Assembly (NCBI GenBank): GCA_028583405.1
Contig: CM053246.1
Span: 11,152,649 to 11,216,648, forward strand
Direction: 5' to 3'
DNA: 64,000 nt
DNA from: Pogonophryne albipinna
Lineage: Eukaryota > Chordata > Actinopteri > Perciformes > Artedidraconidae
In this document: piece by piece, positions 26,655 to 36,263 of the stretch
Position numbering within the stretch: the stretch's first letter is position 1
How the letters are laid out: the number at the start of each line of letters is the position of its first letter
Notes under the pieces: generated by a model
What the model was told of the DNA's origin: nothing
Seen by the model: only the letters and a program-made list of their open reading frames with translations
Database searches by the model: none
Program-made: the position numbers and the translations under genes

Positions 26655-27811
26655 TAATAAAACTTTTATTTTAGTCCATATTTTTGACCCTTCTGCAGTT
26701 TACGATCAACTGGAATCTGGAATCATACTTCTCAGAGTTGTTCTGACCTTGAGTTGTTTAAAGTGTAGATTTCCTCTCAAATTATACCCACCCTCTCTGT
26801 CTACGAACAATGTTTTTAATTTCCTAGGAAGTAGATTATGTCTGGCTCTGTACATGATTTGTGCCGTTTTAAATTTAATCAGATCAATGAACTTCAATAT
26901 GTGTGACTTCAAAAATAATACATTAGTGTGTTCAAGATATCCAACATTATTGATAACTCTTATAGCCCTTTTTTGTCGGCTGTAGGTTGGTTTTGTACGT
27001 GTTTCCCCAAATCTCCACACAGTAAATCATATATGGCAATATTAGTGTGTTATATAGAGTATGCAATGAGTTGTGGTCCAGAATGTATCTGGCTTTTCCC
27101 AATATTGCGATAGTCTTAGCCAGTTTTGCTTTTACATGAGTGATATGAGGTTTCCAGCTGATTTTGTGGTCTAAAACCACACCAAGGAACTTAATTTCAT
27201 ATACTCTTTCTATGTGTATGTTATCTAGTATTAATTGTATCTGTGGATTTGTTTTGTGTTTTCCAAATAACATAATCTTTGTTTTGCTTATATTTAATGA
27301 TAATTTGTTTGTGTCAAACCAATGTTTTACTTTAATCATTTCTGCTGTTATCACTTCCATTAGCTCTTTCAAATTGTCACCGAAAAAAAAAATGTTTGTG
27401 TCATCTGCAAATAAAATAAATTTCAATATATTTGATACTCTGCAAATGTCGTTGATGTATGAACAGCTTTGGACCCAACACGGACCCCTGAGGTACTCCA
27501 CAAGTTATGTTCATGTATTCTGATTTATGTTCACCAATTTCAACAAATTGTTGTCTGTTGCTTAAATAATCTCTCACCCAGTTTAATCCCACCCCTCTGA
27601 TGCCATACCGTTCCAGTTTTATCAGTAAAATATTGTGATGGTGTCAAATGCTTTTTGTAAGTCTATAAATATTCCCACTCCTTGTTTTTTATTGTCCATG
27701 CAGTTTGCTATTTCCTCACTTAATTTCATTAGTGCCATAGATGTTGATCTATCTTTCCTGAATCCATATTGACTGTCGTCCAAAAGCTGATGTGTTTCCA
27801 TGAAACTGTGC
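26655..27811 (-). mobile_element. 5'-truncated LINE (Jockey/L2 group) reverse transcriptase, decayed
   Basis: In minus-strand order the pieces read DSQYGFRKDRSTS and FIDLQKAFDTI (27840-27622), CGVPQGSVLGP (27592-27401), FILFADDTNIFF and LGVVLDHKISWKPH (27501-26947), then KRAIRVINNVGYLEHTNVLF and LKFIDLIKFKTAQIMYRA (27020-26706). The catalytic FADD is present. At least three frameshifts separate the pieces. The 5' truncation point coincides with the start of the 440-bp duplication at about 27811. Confidence 0.85.
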
Positions 27812-28760
27812 CGCGGAAAACTGTACAAATCCTGTTTCAATAATTCCCCTGTACTCTAAAGTCGCATCTAAAACGTGATCTGATCTAGCTGTGTATATTT
27901 TGTTATTTTTGATTGTTATATTCAATCTCACTAGCTACAGGCATGTTTGAAGCTTGTAAAGGGAAGATGACAGCTCTCGCCACTGCTGTTCCTCAGCGCC
28001 GCCCCCCCTCCCTCCCGCTGAAATTTGAATGTAAGGTGTATAGTAATCATAGATAACACGGCAGGGTCCGTTATAGTTTGTTTTTATCTGATTTCAAATA
28101 AGCAAAGTCTTGGCTTTCAGAATATTAAACTTGTTTCGGCAAATTCAGATGATAAATAGGCCTACAACTTTGAAGCTTGTAACGGCATAATTACAAGCGG
28201 AGAACGGAGTAATTTAACGTCACAGCAGGCATAACAACAGCTGGTGTTTCTCAAGTGTTTTCCCCGGGAAACAAACACAATATACACAAACGCAAAAATA
28301 CACAAACACACACGTACACGCGGCGCGGAACACTGTACAAATCCCGTTTCAATAATTCCCTTCTACTCTAAAGTCGCATCTAAAACGCGATCTGATCTAG
28401 CTGTGTATATTTTTTAATTTTTGATTGTTATATATTCAATCTCATTTGCTACACGCATTTTTTAAGCTTGTAAAGGGAAGACCACAGCTCGCCTCTCACT
28501 GGCCACTCTGCTCTTCCGCAGCGCCGCTCCCCCTCCCTCCGGCTGAAATTATGAATGTAAGGCGTGAAGTAAAGATAACACGGCAGGGTCCGTTACAGTT
28601 TGTTTTCATCTGATTTCAAATAAAAAAGTCTTGGCTTTCAGAATATTAAACTTGTTTCGGCAAATTCAGATGATAAATATAACTTTGAAGCTTCGGCATA
28701 ATTACAAGCGGAGAACGGTGTAGCTTAACGTCACAGCAGGCATAACAACAGCCGGTGTTT
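27811..28760. repeat. ~440-bp direct duplication, two copies
   Basis: Copy one is about 27811-28252 and copy two about 28321-28760. Shared blocks include CTCTAAAGTCGCATCTAAAA, AACACGGCAGGGTCCGTTA, TATTAAACTTGTTTCGGCAA and CACAGCAGGCATAACAACAG. The copies are separated by about 70 bp of CA-rich sequence. They differ by small indels, so the duplication is not recent. Nature unknown. Confidence 0.85.
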
Positions 28761-29268
28761 CTCGTGAGTGCAGTAATCCAAACAAAAATATTTCCCTTCC
28801 GTAGTATTTTGATCATTTGCTCCGCTAATAATCAATCATGATGATTGATGATGAGAAATTATGGATTCCAGAGAAGAGAAAACTTTAAAGGCCTTTTTCT
28901 CAAAATGATGACTCTGTAACAGTCATTATATAATGTGACATATTTTGCTTAATATTTGGAGTACAAAAACAATCCTGATATCACTAGAAAGCTAGGAATC
29001 AAAATGTGTCTTCGGGTCAATGCGACTGATTTCGATGGAGCAGGTCACTTTGCATTAGGTAAAATAAAGCAGGCAGACATAACAGGAAGAATATGTACAT
29101 TTTAACCCAATCAAATGGGACATTGTCACACCATTCAAATGTATCCATGTAAATTACAACCAATAAAAAAGCTTAGATTTGTTTATTTGTTACGTTGTTT
29201 ACTTTATTTGTTACGTTGTTCTGTGTGTGTCAGCCTTTAACCTAGAAATAATATATACACTTGCAAAC

Positions 29269-29637
29269 ATGTCAGAAGAACCAGCGCAGAAGAAAACTAA
29301 ATACAGTCAATCTAAACTTAAATTTAACAACTGGAAGGTCACATCCCTGACATCCACATCTCCGGAGCCTGGACCTTCATCAATCATAGAAAGAGCGAAG
29401 CCAGATGAACCCAAAAGCAGCACCTCTGCGGCCGCAGAAACTGTCAAAACCGCCCCCACCGCCGCCGTCGTTGAACCGAAACAGGTTGGTTCCGACTGCA
29501 TGGAGGTTTGTTGTCGGGACATTGAGGCGGGTAAAGCTGTACAGCTAACTGTCGGAAAAAAGGAGACCGCTAGTAGATTATTTGAGCAAAGAGAAGGTAC
29601 TTCAACGCAGAATGGTACAAAAACAGAGAGTGGTTAA
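29269..29637 (+). CDS. Unrecognised 122-codon ORF, Ser/Thr/Pro-rich
   Basis: The most likely start, MSEEPAQKKTKYSQSKLKF, lies inside a longer frame opening at 29179. The predicted product is hydrophilic, with a Lys-rich start followed by a Ser/Pro/Ala-rich linker and a stop after KTESG. N-termini of this sort occur in hAT/ZBED-type transposases and their domesticated relatives, but no zinc finger or hATC motif follows within the window. A single exon or a dead transposase 5' end are both possible. No function is assigned. Confidence 0.3.
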   Translation: MSEEPAQKKTKYSQSKLKFNNWKVTSLTSTSPEPGPSSIIERAKPDEPKSSTSAAAETVKTAPTAAVVEPKQVGSDCMEVCCRDIEAGKAVQLTVGKKETASRLFEQREGTSTQNGTKTESG

Positions 29638-30345
29638 TTCTTTGCAAAACCACTAAACGATAGTGATAAATTGCGATGTTAACAACCTCATGATAACCTC
29701 ATATTTTTTTAACTTAGGATCATACCTGTGTTTAGTCTAGAAAAAGGTAAATGTGTGCATTTTATTATAAAGTTGTGTATATTTACAGACTATTGCAAAA
29801 ACTAGGAAGCTTATAAACATCAGGTTTAAAACTAAAAGAGCTTTACAAAAAACACAATTAAAGATGTTTGGAGTTTTATTTGAGTTATTCATTTACATTT
29901 TTTGTCAAAGAGATGCTGATTTGAAACCGTTGTTAGGCCAACATACAGTTACGGCATTTCCTGTTTCTGCCGGAGAAAGGGGAGTTTGTCCCAAAGCTTG
30001 CTGCTGTATTTACTCCCTCCATCTGACAGGAGGGAGCCTCATGTGTCACTCCACGGAGTTCACTCCGTCACGGAGGGGGAGTGTGTAGGTGTAGGGCGTG
30101 GTTTGGGATTGGGCCATACACACGCACTTTTTTTGCCCCCCCCCCACTTCTAAAATGAATCCGGCGCGCTTGGACTCCAGCCTTCCTCAGGTCCTTTATG
30201 GAGGCCCATTGGGGATTGGGAGCACCTGAGGGAGAGGGTGCACCTGGAGGGAGACAATCAGGAGCAGAGGGAGAGAGGGAGAGAGAGACACACACATACA
30301 CACCAGCACCCACTACGGCACGTAACAGATAGATAGTTTATGTCA
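29638..30345. other. No gene recognised
   Basis: Contains a C10 homopolymer at about 30137 and a GA-rich tract (30270-30295). The palindromic CACTCCACGGAGTT and GGAGGGGGAGTGTG near 30050-30085 resembles the purine-rich end of an LTR element, but no LTR pair was found. Confidence 0.3.
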
Positions 30346-30348
30346 TTC

Positions 30349-30525
30349 ACCAATGAAAGTGGTGAATGATATTGCTAATATCTTAGACAAAAAGCAGAGT
30401 TGTGCAGCTCTGTTTATTGATCTTTCCTAAGCGTTCGATACCGTCGATCATCATATCCTGAAGCAGAGGCTGGCCAGTATTGGCATATCCAGCCATGCAG
30501 TGGAGTGGTTTGTGAACACGTAATG
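30349..30525 (+). pseudogene. LINE reverse-transcriptase fragment
   Basis: Reads VVNDIANILDKKQSCAALF, then FIDLS, an in-frame stop, AFDTVDHHILKQRLASIGIS. This is RT domain 2 of a CR1/L2-group LINE. The stop and the absence of flanking domains mark it as dead. It may once have belonged to the same LINE as the fragments at 33447 and 38914. Confidence 0.75.
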
Positions 30526-30917
30526 GGCCAAGTTAACATTTATTAAAATACATCAATATGAACGTGTGCATTCCTTTGCTAGAACAGTGATAATAAAACA
30601 ATGCTCCATAAGTCATTGCTCAAAAAAATAAATACATAATACAATTGTGCAATCCCTTTGCTAGAACAATAAGTTATAATACTTTACCACTTTGCAATCT
30701 GTGCAAAAAAATGAAAAGAAAGAAAATGCTGATATCTGGCCAAAAAGGTGTGTCTTATCATTAGTGGCTATGAGCCTGTTTGGCACTGCACATTTCTTCA
30801 AAACGGGGTTGCAGGCTCAGCGGCGGTGCCAGAGATTTATTTTGGGGGTGCTGTGGGGTAGCTTGACGTTCCATAGAGGGTGCTCACACATTTAGGGTTT
30901 CCCATTAATGTACCGGG

Positions 30918-31495
30918 TGTGGTGTCTCGTCAATTGTGTTAGTTGTGTTTGTTTTATGTCTGTCATTTCATGTTTAATCAGGTATGTAATTCCATGTCTA
31001 GTCAGGTTTCTATGTAGAGTCAGGTTTTCTTGTTACTTCACGTCTTGTCTGTCTATTTTATGTCGGTCATCTCAAGTCCCCATGTTTCATGTCATGTCTC
31101 GTTTTCCCATTTCCTGTTTTATTTTCTACTTACCTCTTGTCTTTCCTTTCAGGTCCTGTTACTTCCTCACTTTGGGTGTTTTTCCGCCATCGTCAGCATC
31201 TGCCCCGCCCCTGATTGTTTCCACCTGGTCCCTATTCCCTCATGTTTAAATAGTCCTTGTCTCCCTTTGTCTTGTGCCAGTTCGTCTTGTTTCAGTGTGC
31301 TTCTATGTCCAGAGACCCAGCGTTAAAACCAGAGAGGAGAGTTTTGTTTGTTTAAAATCAAGAAGTTTTGTCCTCGCAAGAGTGATTTTTTTTTGTTAAA
31401 ACTTTGTTTTATTTTTTTCATTAAAATATGAGTCATCGCATTTGAGTCCAGTATTTTTGTACCCCGTTCTAACACCGGGCGCTACAGTGTGTTCT
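30918..31495 (+). mobile_element. Candidate solo LTR or LTR-like repeat
   Basis: The segment starts TGTGGTGTCTCG and ends GGGCGCTACA, has a TTTAAATAG box at about 31246, and holds the CTGATTGTTTCCACCTGG block typical of teleost LTRs. No target duplication or partner LTR was identified, so this is tentative. Confidence 0.3.
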
Positions 31496-31526
31496 ACTGC
31501 AACACTCCCCACACGCACGACTGTTA

Positions 31527-32126
31527 CGGCCCGTCCACACAGCGGCGTGCGTTGAAGCTTCCAACGCTTCTGCCCATTCACTTTGAATGGGGTGACGTCA
31601 CTTTTAGCCAAACTGCATTTTGGGAAGCGACGTGGAGCGTTGCTGGCGTTGCTGGCTTCAAAAGTTGAGCAATGTTCAACTTTTGACGCCTCGACGGAGG
31701 CGTCAGCCAATGAAATCCCGTTTATGCAAATCTGCCAGTACAAACGCAAGCCAATCAAACCGCGTGTATGCTGGGAGAGACTACGCAGGTAATTTCCTCA
31801 TATTCCATAAAATGGAGGGAAAATTCATTATAGCGGTAGTGAATCACCCGGTGCTGTATGATCAGTCTCTGTTCATCTACCGGGATACAAACCGGAGGAG
31901 CGAGGCATGGAGGGAGGTGGCAGAGACAGTGGATGAAACTGGTAGGTTTTCGCCTGTTTGGGGATTTTATATCCAGTTTACTTCGTTTTAACATTGCTAT
32001 TGCTTTGTATGTCGGGGGCGGGAGATTCATGTGATTGGTTGTTGGTCGCGTTGCTCGCAAAAAATCCCCAAGCTTCAGATACGCCCACCTCCAAGCGTCA
32101 ACGCACGCAGCTGTGTGGACGCTCCG
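31527..32126 (+). mobile_element. PIF/Harbinger element with MADF-domain exon
   Basis: Termini CGGCCCGTCCACACAG and CTGTGTGGACGCTCCG are inverted repeats flanked by TTA (31524-31526, 32127-32129), the 3-bp PIF/Harbinger signature. Internally an ATG at 31812 opens a 43-codon stretch (FIIAVVNHPVLYDQSLF, RRSEAWREVAETV) up to a splice donor at 31942. This is the first half of a MADF DNA-binding domain, as in the Myb-like second protein of Harbinger elements. The transposase gene is absent, so the element is non-autonomous. Confidence 0.8.
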
Positions 32127-32129
32127 TTA

Positions 32130-32650
32130 CAATGAAGGCTCGATAATCAGCTCACGACATATAGGTGTAAGCAGGGGTAAAGTGCTATTTTTATAGGTGG
32201 GGAGTGGACCTCACAACGGGGGTCCGGGGGGATGTTCCCCCGGGAATTTTTTTTAAACATTGAAGTTAAAAGCATCAATCTGGTGCACTTTGAGAGCAAA
32301 ATGAAAAGATCTATGGATACCTCTCTCAACAACACCCATATGAAACAGAACTGTAAACAGATTTACTTTTTCTTTATGGATATTTTACAAATCACTCCCC
32401 TTTTAAACTTTATTTATAGTATTTCATACCTGTTTTTCATTTATTCTCTTATTTTTTTATAACTATAATGATCATATAAACGTGTGCCTCGGAAATAATT
32501 GTTTACATGAATCGTGACCAAAACGTTTGAGACCTGGCCACTAGCTCGCTAGCACCAGAAGCTAACAACAACGATCTCCGGTACCGGTGCTCTCTCAACG
32601 AGCCCACGGAGATCAGCAGCAACAAGCAAGGTCAGGAAACAGGATACACT
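32130..32650. other. Repeat-like AT-rich stretch, unclassified
   Basis: No ORF or complete element. The part AGAAGCTAACAACAACGATC at about 32559 is inverted relative to TTGTTGTTAGCTTCTG near 62946, so both belong to an unclassified repeat family. Confidence 0.35.
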
Positions 32651-33046
32651 GGGTGTTTCTCAATGTCGAGTAAAGCTGCTCCAGAGCCACTATTTCAAGC
32701 ATACCACGTCATCGAGTGCCGCCGAAGTACTGTTCCAATGTCCAGCATACTTGGAATTCTACCGAGCCCGGCGTACTTCGTAGCGAGAAATTTCGAGGCT
32801 GCACATGTGTAGACTCCGCGGTCTAAAAATCCCCACAATGCTTTGCGCACGGACCAATTTTCCCAAATCTGTGGCGGAAAATGTAAGGCAGGGCCTCTCA
32901 TATGACGCACACTTGCTCGCCTGTTCCACTCTTCGTTTTCTGAATGCCAGGAAGTATTCTTGCCTCGCTTCTAAAGCAAGTGACTCGGAAGACATGTGCT
33001 ACCAAGCAAGTGTACTCGACATTGAGAAACACCAACGAACATCCAG
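32651..33046. mobile_element. MITE with GGTGTTTCTCAATGTCGAGTA inverted ends
   Basis: The left end GGTGTTTCTCAATGTCGAG is mirrored by CTCGACATTGAGAAACACC on the right. The body also contains mirrored AAGTACT/CAAGTGTACT stretches. A target duplication was not identified. It interrupts the left Harbinger-like copy. Confidence 0.7.
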
Positions 33047-33069
33047 GAAGGACGAGGCGGACTGTCTGT

Positions 33070-33443
33070 GATGGGCTAACGTTGTATATGCTCCGACCGT
33101 CCACACTCACAACAATGGCCTATACAGACATAAATAAACCAGCGACTGTATTCGCCATGACACAGGCAGTCTGTGGTTTGTACTTGTTTAACTTTTGTCT
33201 AGTTTCTGAACAGATATGAGGAGCTGTGAGCTCTGAGGGCTAACAGCTAACGGCTGATGTTGGTTTTGTGTTTCGCATTGAAGATGACGTCACGGCTCCG
33301 CCTACACTGCGCTACTATAGATACTACCCCAGTTCCTAAACTGTAATGGAAACGCAGCATAAAGTGAGCCTGGCCTAACAAGGCATAACGAGGCCAGCCA
33401 TACCGTACTAAGCCGAGCGAGGCCCTGCAATGGAAAAGCGCCA
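33070..33443 (-). mobile_element. Partial Harbinger-like element, left inverted copy
   Basis: Ends TGGAAAAGCGCCA followed by TTA (33444-33446). The whole stretch is an inverted copy of 33595-33962, sharing GATGACGTCACGGCTCCGCC, TGTCATGGC-type and GTGTGGACGGTCGGAGCATA blocks. The far terminus was lost at the 32651-33046 insertion. Confidence 0.75.
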
Positions 33444-33446
33444 TTA

Positions 33447-33594
33447 GTTATTTTCAAACCTCGCCACAAATGCACATCTGCCCGTCTGATCAAGTTAGAT
33501 GCCGCCTATCACAATGCACTGAGATTTGTAACTAACTGTAAAGCATTAACTCATCACTGTACCCTGTATGCCAGAGCAGGTTTGCCTTCACTAA
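33447..33594 (+). pseudogene. LINE RT C-terminal fragment, part 1
   Basis: Encodes LDAAYHNALRFVTNCKALTH and HCTLYARAGLPSL, the post-RT C-terminal region of a CR1/L2-group LINE. It continues without loss at 38914, where the reading resumes TVRRLSHWYMFIYKAMLG. The 33595-38910 element was therefore inserted into this LINE. Confidence 0.8.
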
Positions 33595-33969
33595 TGGCGC
33601 ATTTCCACCGCAGGCCTCACTCGACTTAATACGGGTTTGTTAGGCCTTGTTAGGCCCGGCTCACTTTAATGCTGCGCTTCCATTACAGTTTAGGAACTGG
33701 GGCAGTAACTATAGTAATGCAGTGTAGGCGGAGCCGTGACGTCATCTTCAATGAGCACCCCAGAAAAACAACATCAGCCATGAGCTGTTAGCACTCAAGC
33801 TCACAGCTCCTCATATCTGTTCAGAAACTAGACACAAGTTAAACAAGTACAAACCACAGACTGTTTGTGTCATGGCAAATACAGTCGCTGGTTTATTTAT
33901 GTCTGTATAGGCCGTTGTTGTGAGTGTGGACGGTCGGAGCATATATTGCGTTAGCTTAGCCAATCTCCA

Positions 33970-34925
33970 TTTAGACAACAAATCAAGTTTTATTTATATA
34001 ACACATTTTTAAACGATTTTTGGTCGAGCCAAAGTGCTGTGTACATATAATAAAAATACCCTACAGTAAAGACACTTTACAGCAAATACAACAGCACAGT
34101 TTGTGCAGAATATCAGTATGAGAAAACGACACCCTCTGTCCTTAGACCCTCACATCGTACAAGGAAAAACTTCCGGAGAAAAACCCACGGTGTAAAGGGA
34201 AAAATGGGAGAAAACCTCAGGTACCTCATTCACACCAACGCAACTCAGGTTCAAGCTCCGTGCTAGAGCTTTTCAGGTTCGGAACCGGTTCTTCGGTTTA
34301 GCTCCGGCTCTTTTCACACTGCCCAGAGTCCGTCTGGTGCTGCGTCATTGCGTCATCGTTTGCGTCATGACGTAACCGTTTGCGTGCCTGCTTCATAAAG
34401 CCAAACCGCGCGGAAACCCAATGGCCGATTGTGCTCCAGCTTCCTCTGTACCTCTTCGGAAGACCAGATTCCCAGTAGGTAGCTGGTCTCTTCAGTGGAC
34501 CACTGCTGCTTGTTAAGTTTCTCCATAGTTGTGTACAAACTGGATAAAACGCCACCTTTTTGTTGTTGTTCAGGAGGTGATCCCGCCCCTGCCCCCATCT
34601 CGACGTTAGCGTGACGTATGTGTGCTTTTGCTCCAGCCGGACCATTTTTAGGTGCTTGAAACAAACCGGATTCCGGAGCTAAGAGGCTGCTCCGCTGCGG
34701 TGTGAACAGGAAAACCCGGTGCTTTTCAAGCTCCAGCTCCGAACCGGCCCTGAAACACTGTTGGTGTGAATGAGGTAAGGGAGAGCAACAGAGGAGGGAT
34801 CCCTCTCCCAGGACGGACAGACGTGCAATAGATGCCGTGTGTAAATCAAAGAGATAATACATTTTACAGCGTAGGTAGACCGAATGTTTGGAAAAGCATG
34901 TGTCTGTAATAAGAAGATGCATCAC
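33970..34925. mobile_element. Retroposon-derived repeat interrupted at 34222
   Basis: AAGTTTTATTTATATAACAC, AAGTGCTGTGTACA and CCTCACATCGTACAAGGAAA are blocks of a common teleost retroposon. The second half (GGGAGAGCAACAGAGGAGG onward) resumes at 34778 after the inserted element. No ORF of its own. Confidence 0.5.
34224..34775 (-). mobile_element. Small DNA element carrying a Myb/SANT-like domain
   Basis: CCTCATTCACACCAAC and GTTGGTGTGAATGAGG form the termini, with TA on both sides (34222-34223, 34776-34777). On the minus strand an ATG at 34526 opens MEKLNKQQWSTEETSYLLGI and continues with WSSEEVQRKLE, a Myb/SANT-like DNA-binding start of the kind encoded by Harbinger elements. It stops at 34365. 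There is no transposase. Confidence 0.65.
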
Positions 34926-34973
34926 GCATTTTAAAAGGTTTTTCGCCTGCCGTCTGTCTGCAGACTTGTCAAA

Positions 34974-35754
34974 GCATTAATTCATGGTTTTTACTAACCG
35001 GTATCAGTATGTTGTTACTTCGGCATTGTAGTGGACCTTCGGGGTTGATATTCTCGTTTTGGAGCTGATGAGTTTCCTCATCTGGTGGGTCAGGAAGTTG
35101 TAGATCCAGATCATCCTCTTCGTCAGTCATTCCTGAGTCATATCCAATAGGAACTGAAGGTGGGAGCAGTTTGAAGTGTGAGGAGTTTCGTGTTATCTCA
35201 TGTCCTGGGCGAGCTGCTGTCACCATTGATCCTCTGATCTTCACGATGGTGTAAGGTTTGCTTCCATAAGGAGTCATGAGCTTGCCTTTGATATTCTGAC
35301 GGCATAGCACAATGTCACCTGGTTTGAGGATAGAAGGTCGAGCTCTGTTTTTGTGGTCGGCATGCTCTTTCATGCGCTGCTTGGCACGCTGATCAATATC
35401 TTGGAGTTTAGTGTCAGGTGTGTGATGTTGAGTCACATGAAGAGTGGGGAGAGAGTGGTGTTGAGTTTTCTCCCAAACATTAACTCGGCTGGAGTCAGCT
35501 GTGTAGTACCGTGTGGGGATGCACGGTAATTTCTAAGAAAACTGTAGAGGTTCTGTTTCCATGGTTTTCCTTCAGTGTGTGTGGCTGTTATTGTTTTCTT
35601 CAATGTTTTCATGAAGCGTTCAGCTTCTGCAGTAGCTCTCGGCCAATACGGTGTTAATTTTCTGTGTTTGAATCCGAGATAGTGGCTGAAATCTTTGAAT
35701 GGCTGTCCATTGAATGGAGGTCCATTATCTGTTTTCACCACATGTGGGATACCA
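34974..35754 (-). pseudogene. Gypsy (Ty3) integrase, C-terminal half
   Basis: Minus-strand frames contain VKTDNGPPFNG (second catalytic Asp), ATAEAERFMKTLKK (catalytic Glu) and TQLTPAELMFGRKLNT. A frameshift at about 35435 leads into the integrase C-terminus with LKPGDIVLCRQNIKGK and GSKPYTIVKIRG. Upstream coding is cut off at 35755 by an L2-like fragment and resumes at about 36264. No 3' LTR is visible. Confidence 0.85.
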
Positions 35755-36258
35755 CTTCAAGACAATGGTACTTGCGTACCATGCTGTGAATGGATCTGGC
35801 CCTTCCTACATCCAGGACATGGTTAAACTGTACACCCCAGCACGTGCACTCCGCTCTGCATCAGCCAAACAGCTCGCTGCACCCTCACTGCGAGGGGGAC
35901 CCAAGTTCCCACCACCAAAAACACGTGGGTTTGCTATCCTGGCTACAAAATGGTGGAATGAGCTTCCCATTGAAACAGCAGAGAGCTTGCACATTTTCCG
36001 GCGCAGACTGAAAACTCATCTCTTTCGACTCCACTTCGAGCGATAGAATTACTAACAAAGCACTTATATACTAATAAAGGACTGGCTTATCTAAAGCCAG
36101 TTGAGTAGCACTTGAAATGTTTTAGCTCTATGAAACCTGATGTACTTATATCATTCTGTTTTCTTCAAGTTTGTATCTTGTTGGTCGAACGCACTTATTT
36201 TAAGTCGCTTTGGATAAAAGCGTCAGCTAAATGCAATGTAATGTAATGTAATGTAATG
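35755..36258 (+). mobile_element. 5'-truncated L2-like LINE end inside gypsy integrase
   Basis: The plus strand encodes the LINE C-terminus (VLAYHAVNGSGPSYIQDMV, TKWWNELPIETAES, RRRLKTHLFRLHF, stop at 36046). A 3' UTR follows, ending GTCGCTTTGGATAAAAGCGT and ATGTA repeats (36231-36258). It lies antisense to the gypsy pol and splits its integrase. Confidence 0.85.
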
Positions 36259-36263
36259 GATGA

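Noticed and set aside
30068..30313. 81-codon Pro-rich ORF
   Set aside because: Low-complexity GA/CT tract; no supporting context.
32695..33110. Several 60-90-codon ORFs on both strands
   Set aside because: They fall inside a palindromic MITE; no motif.
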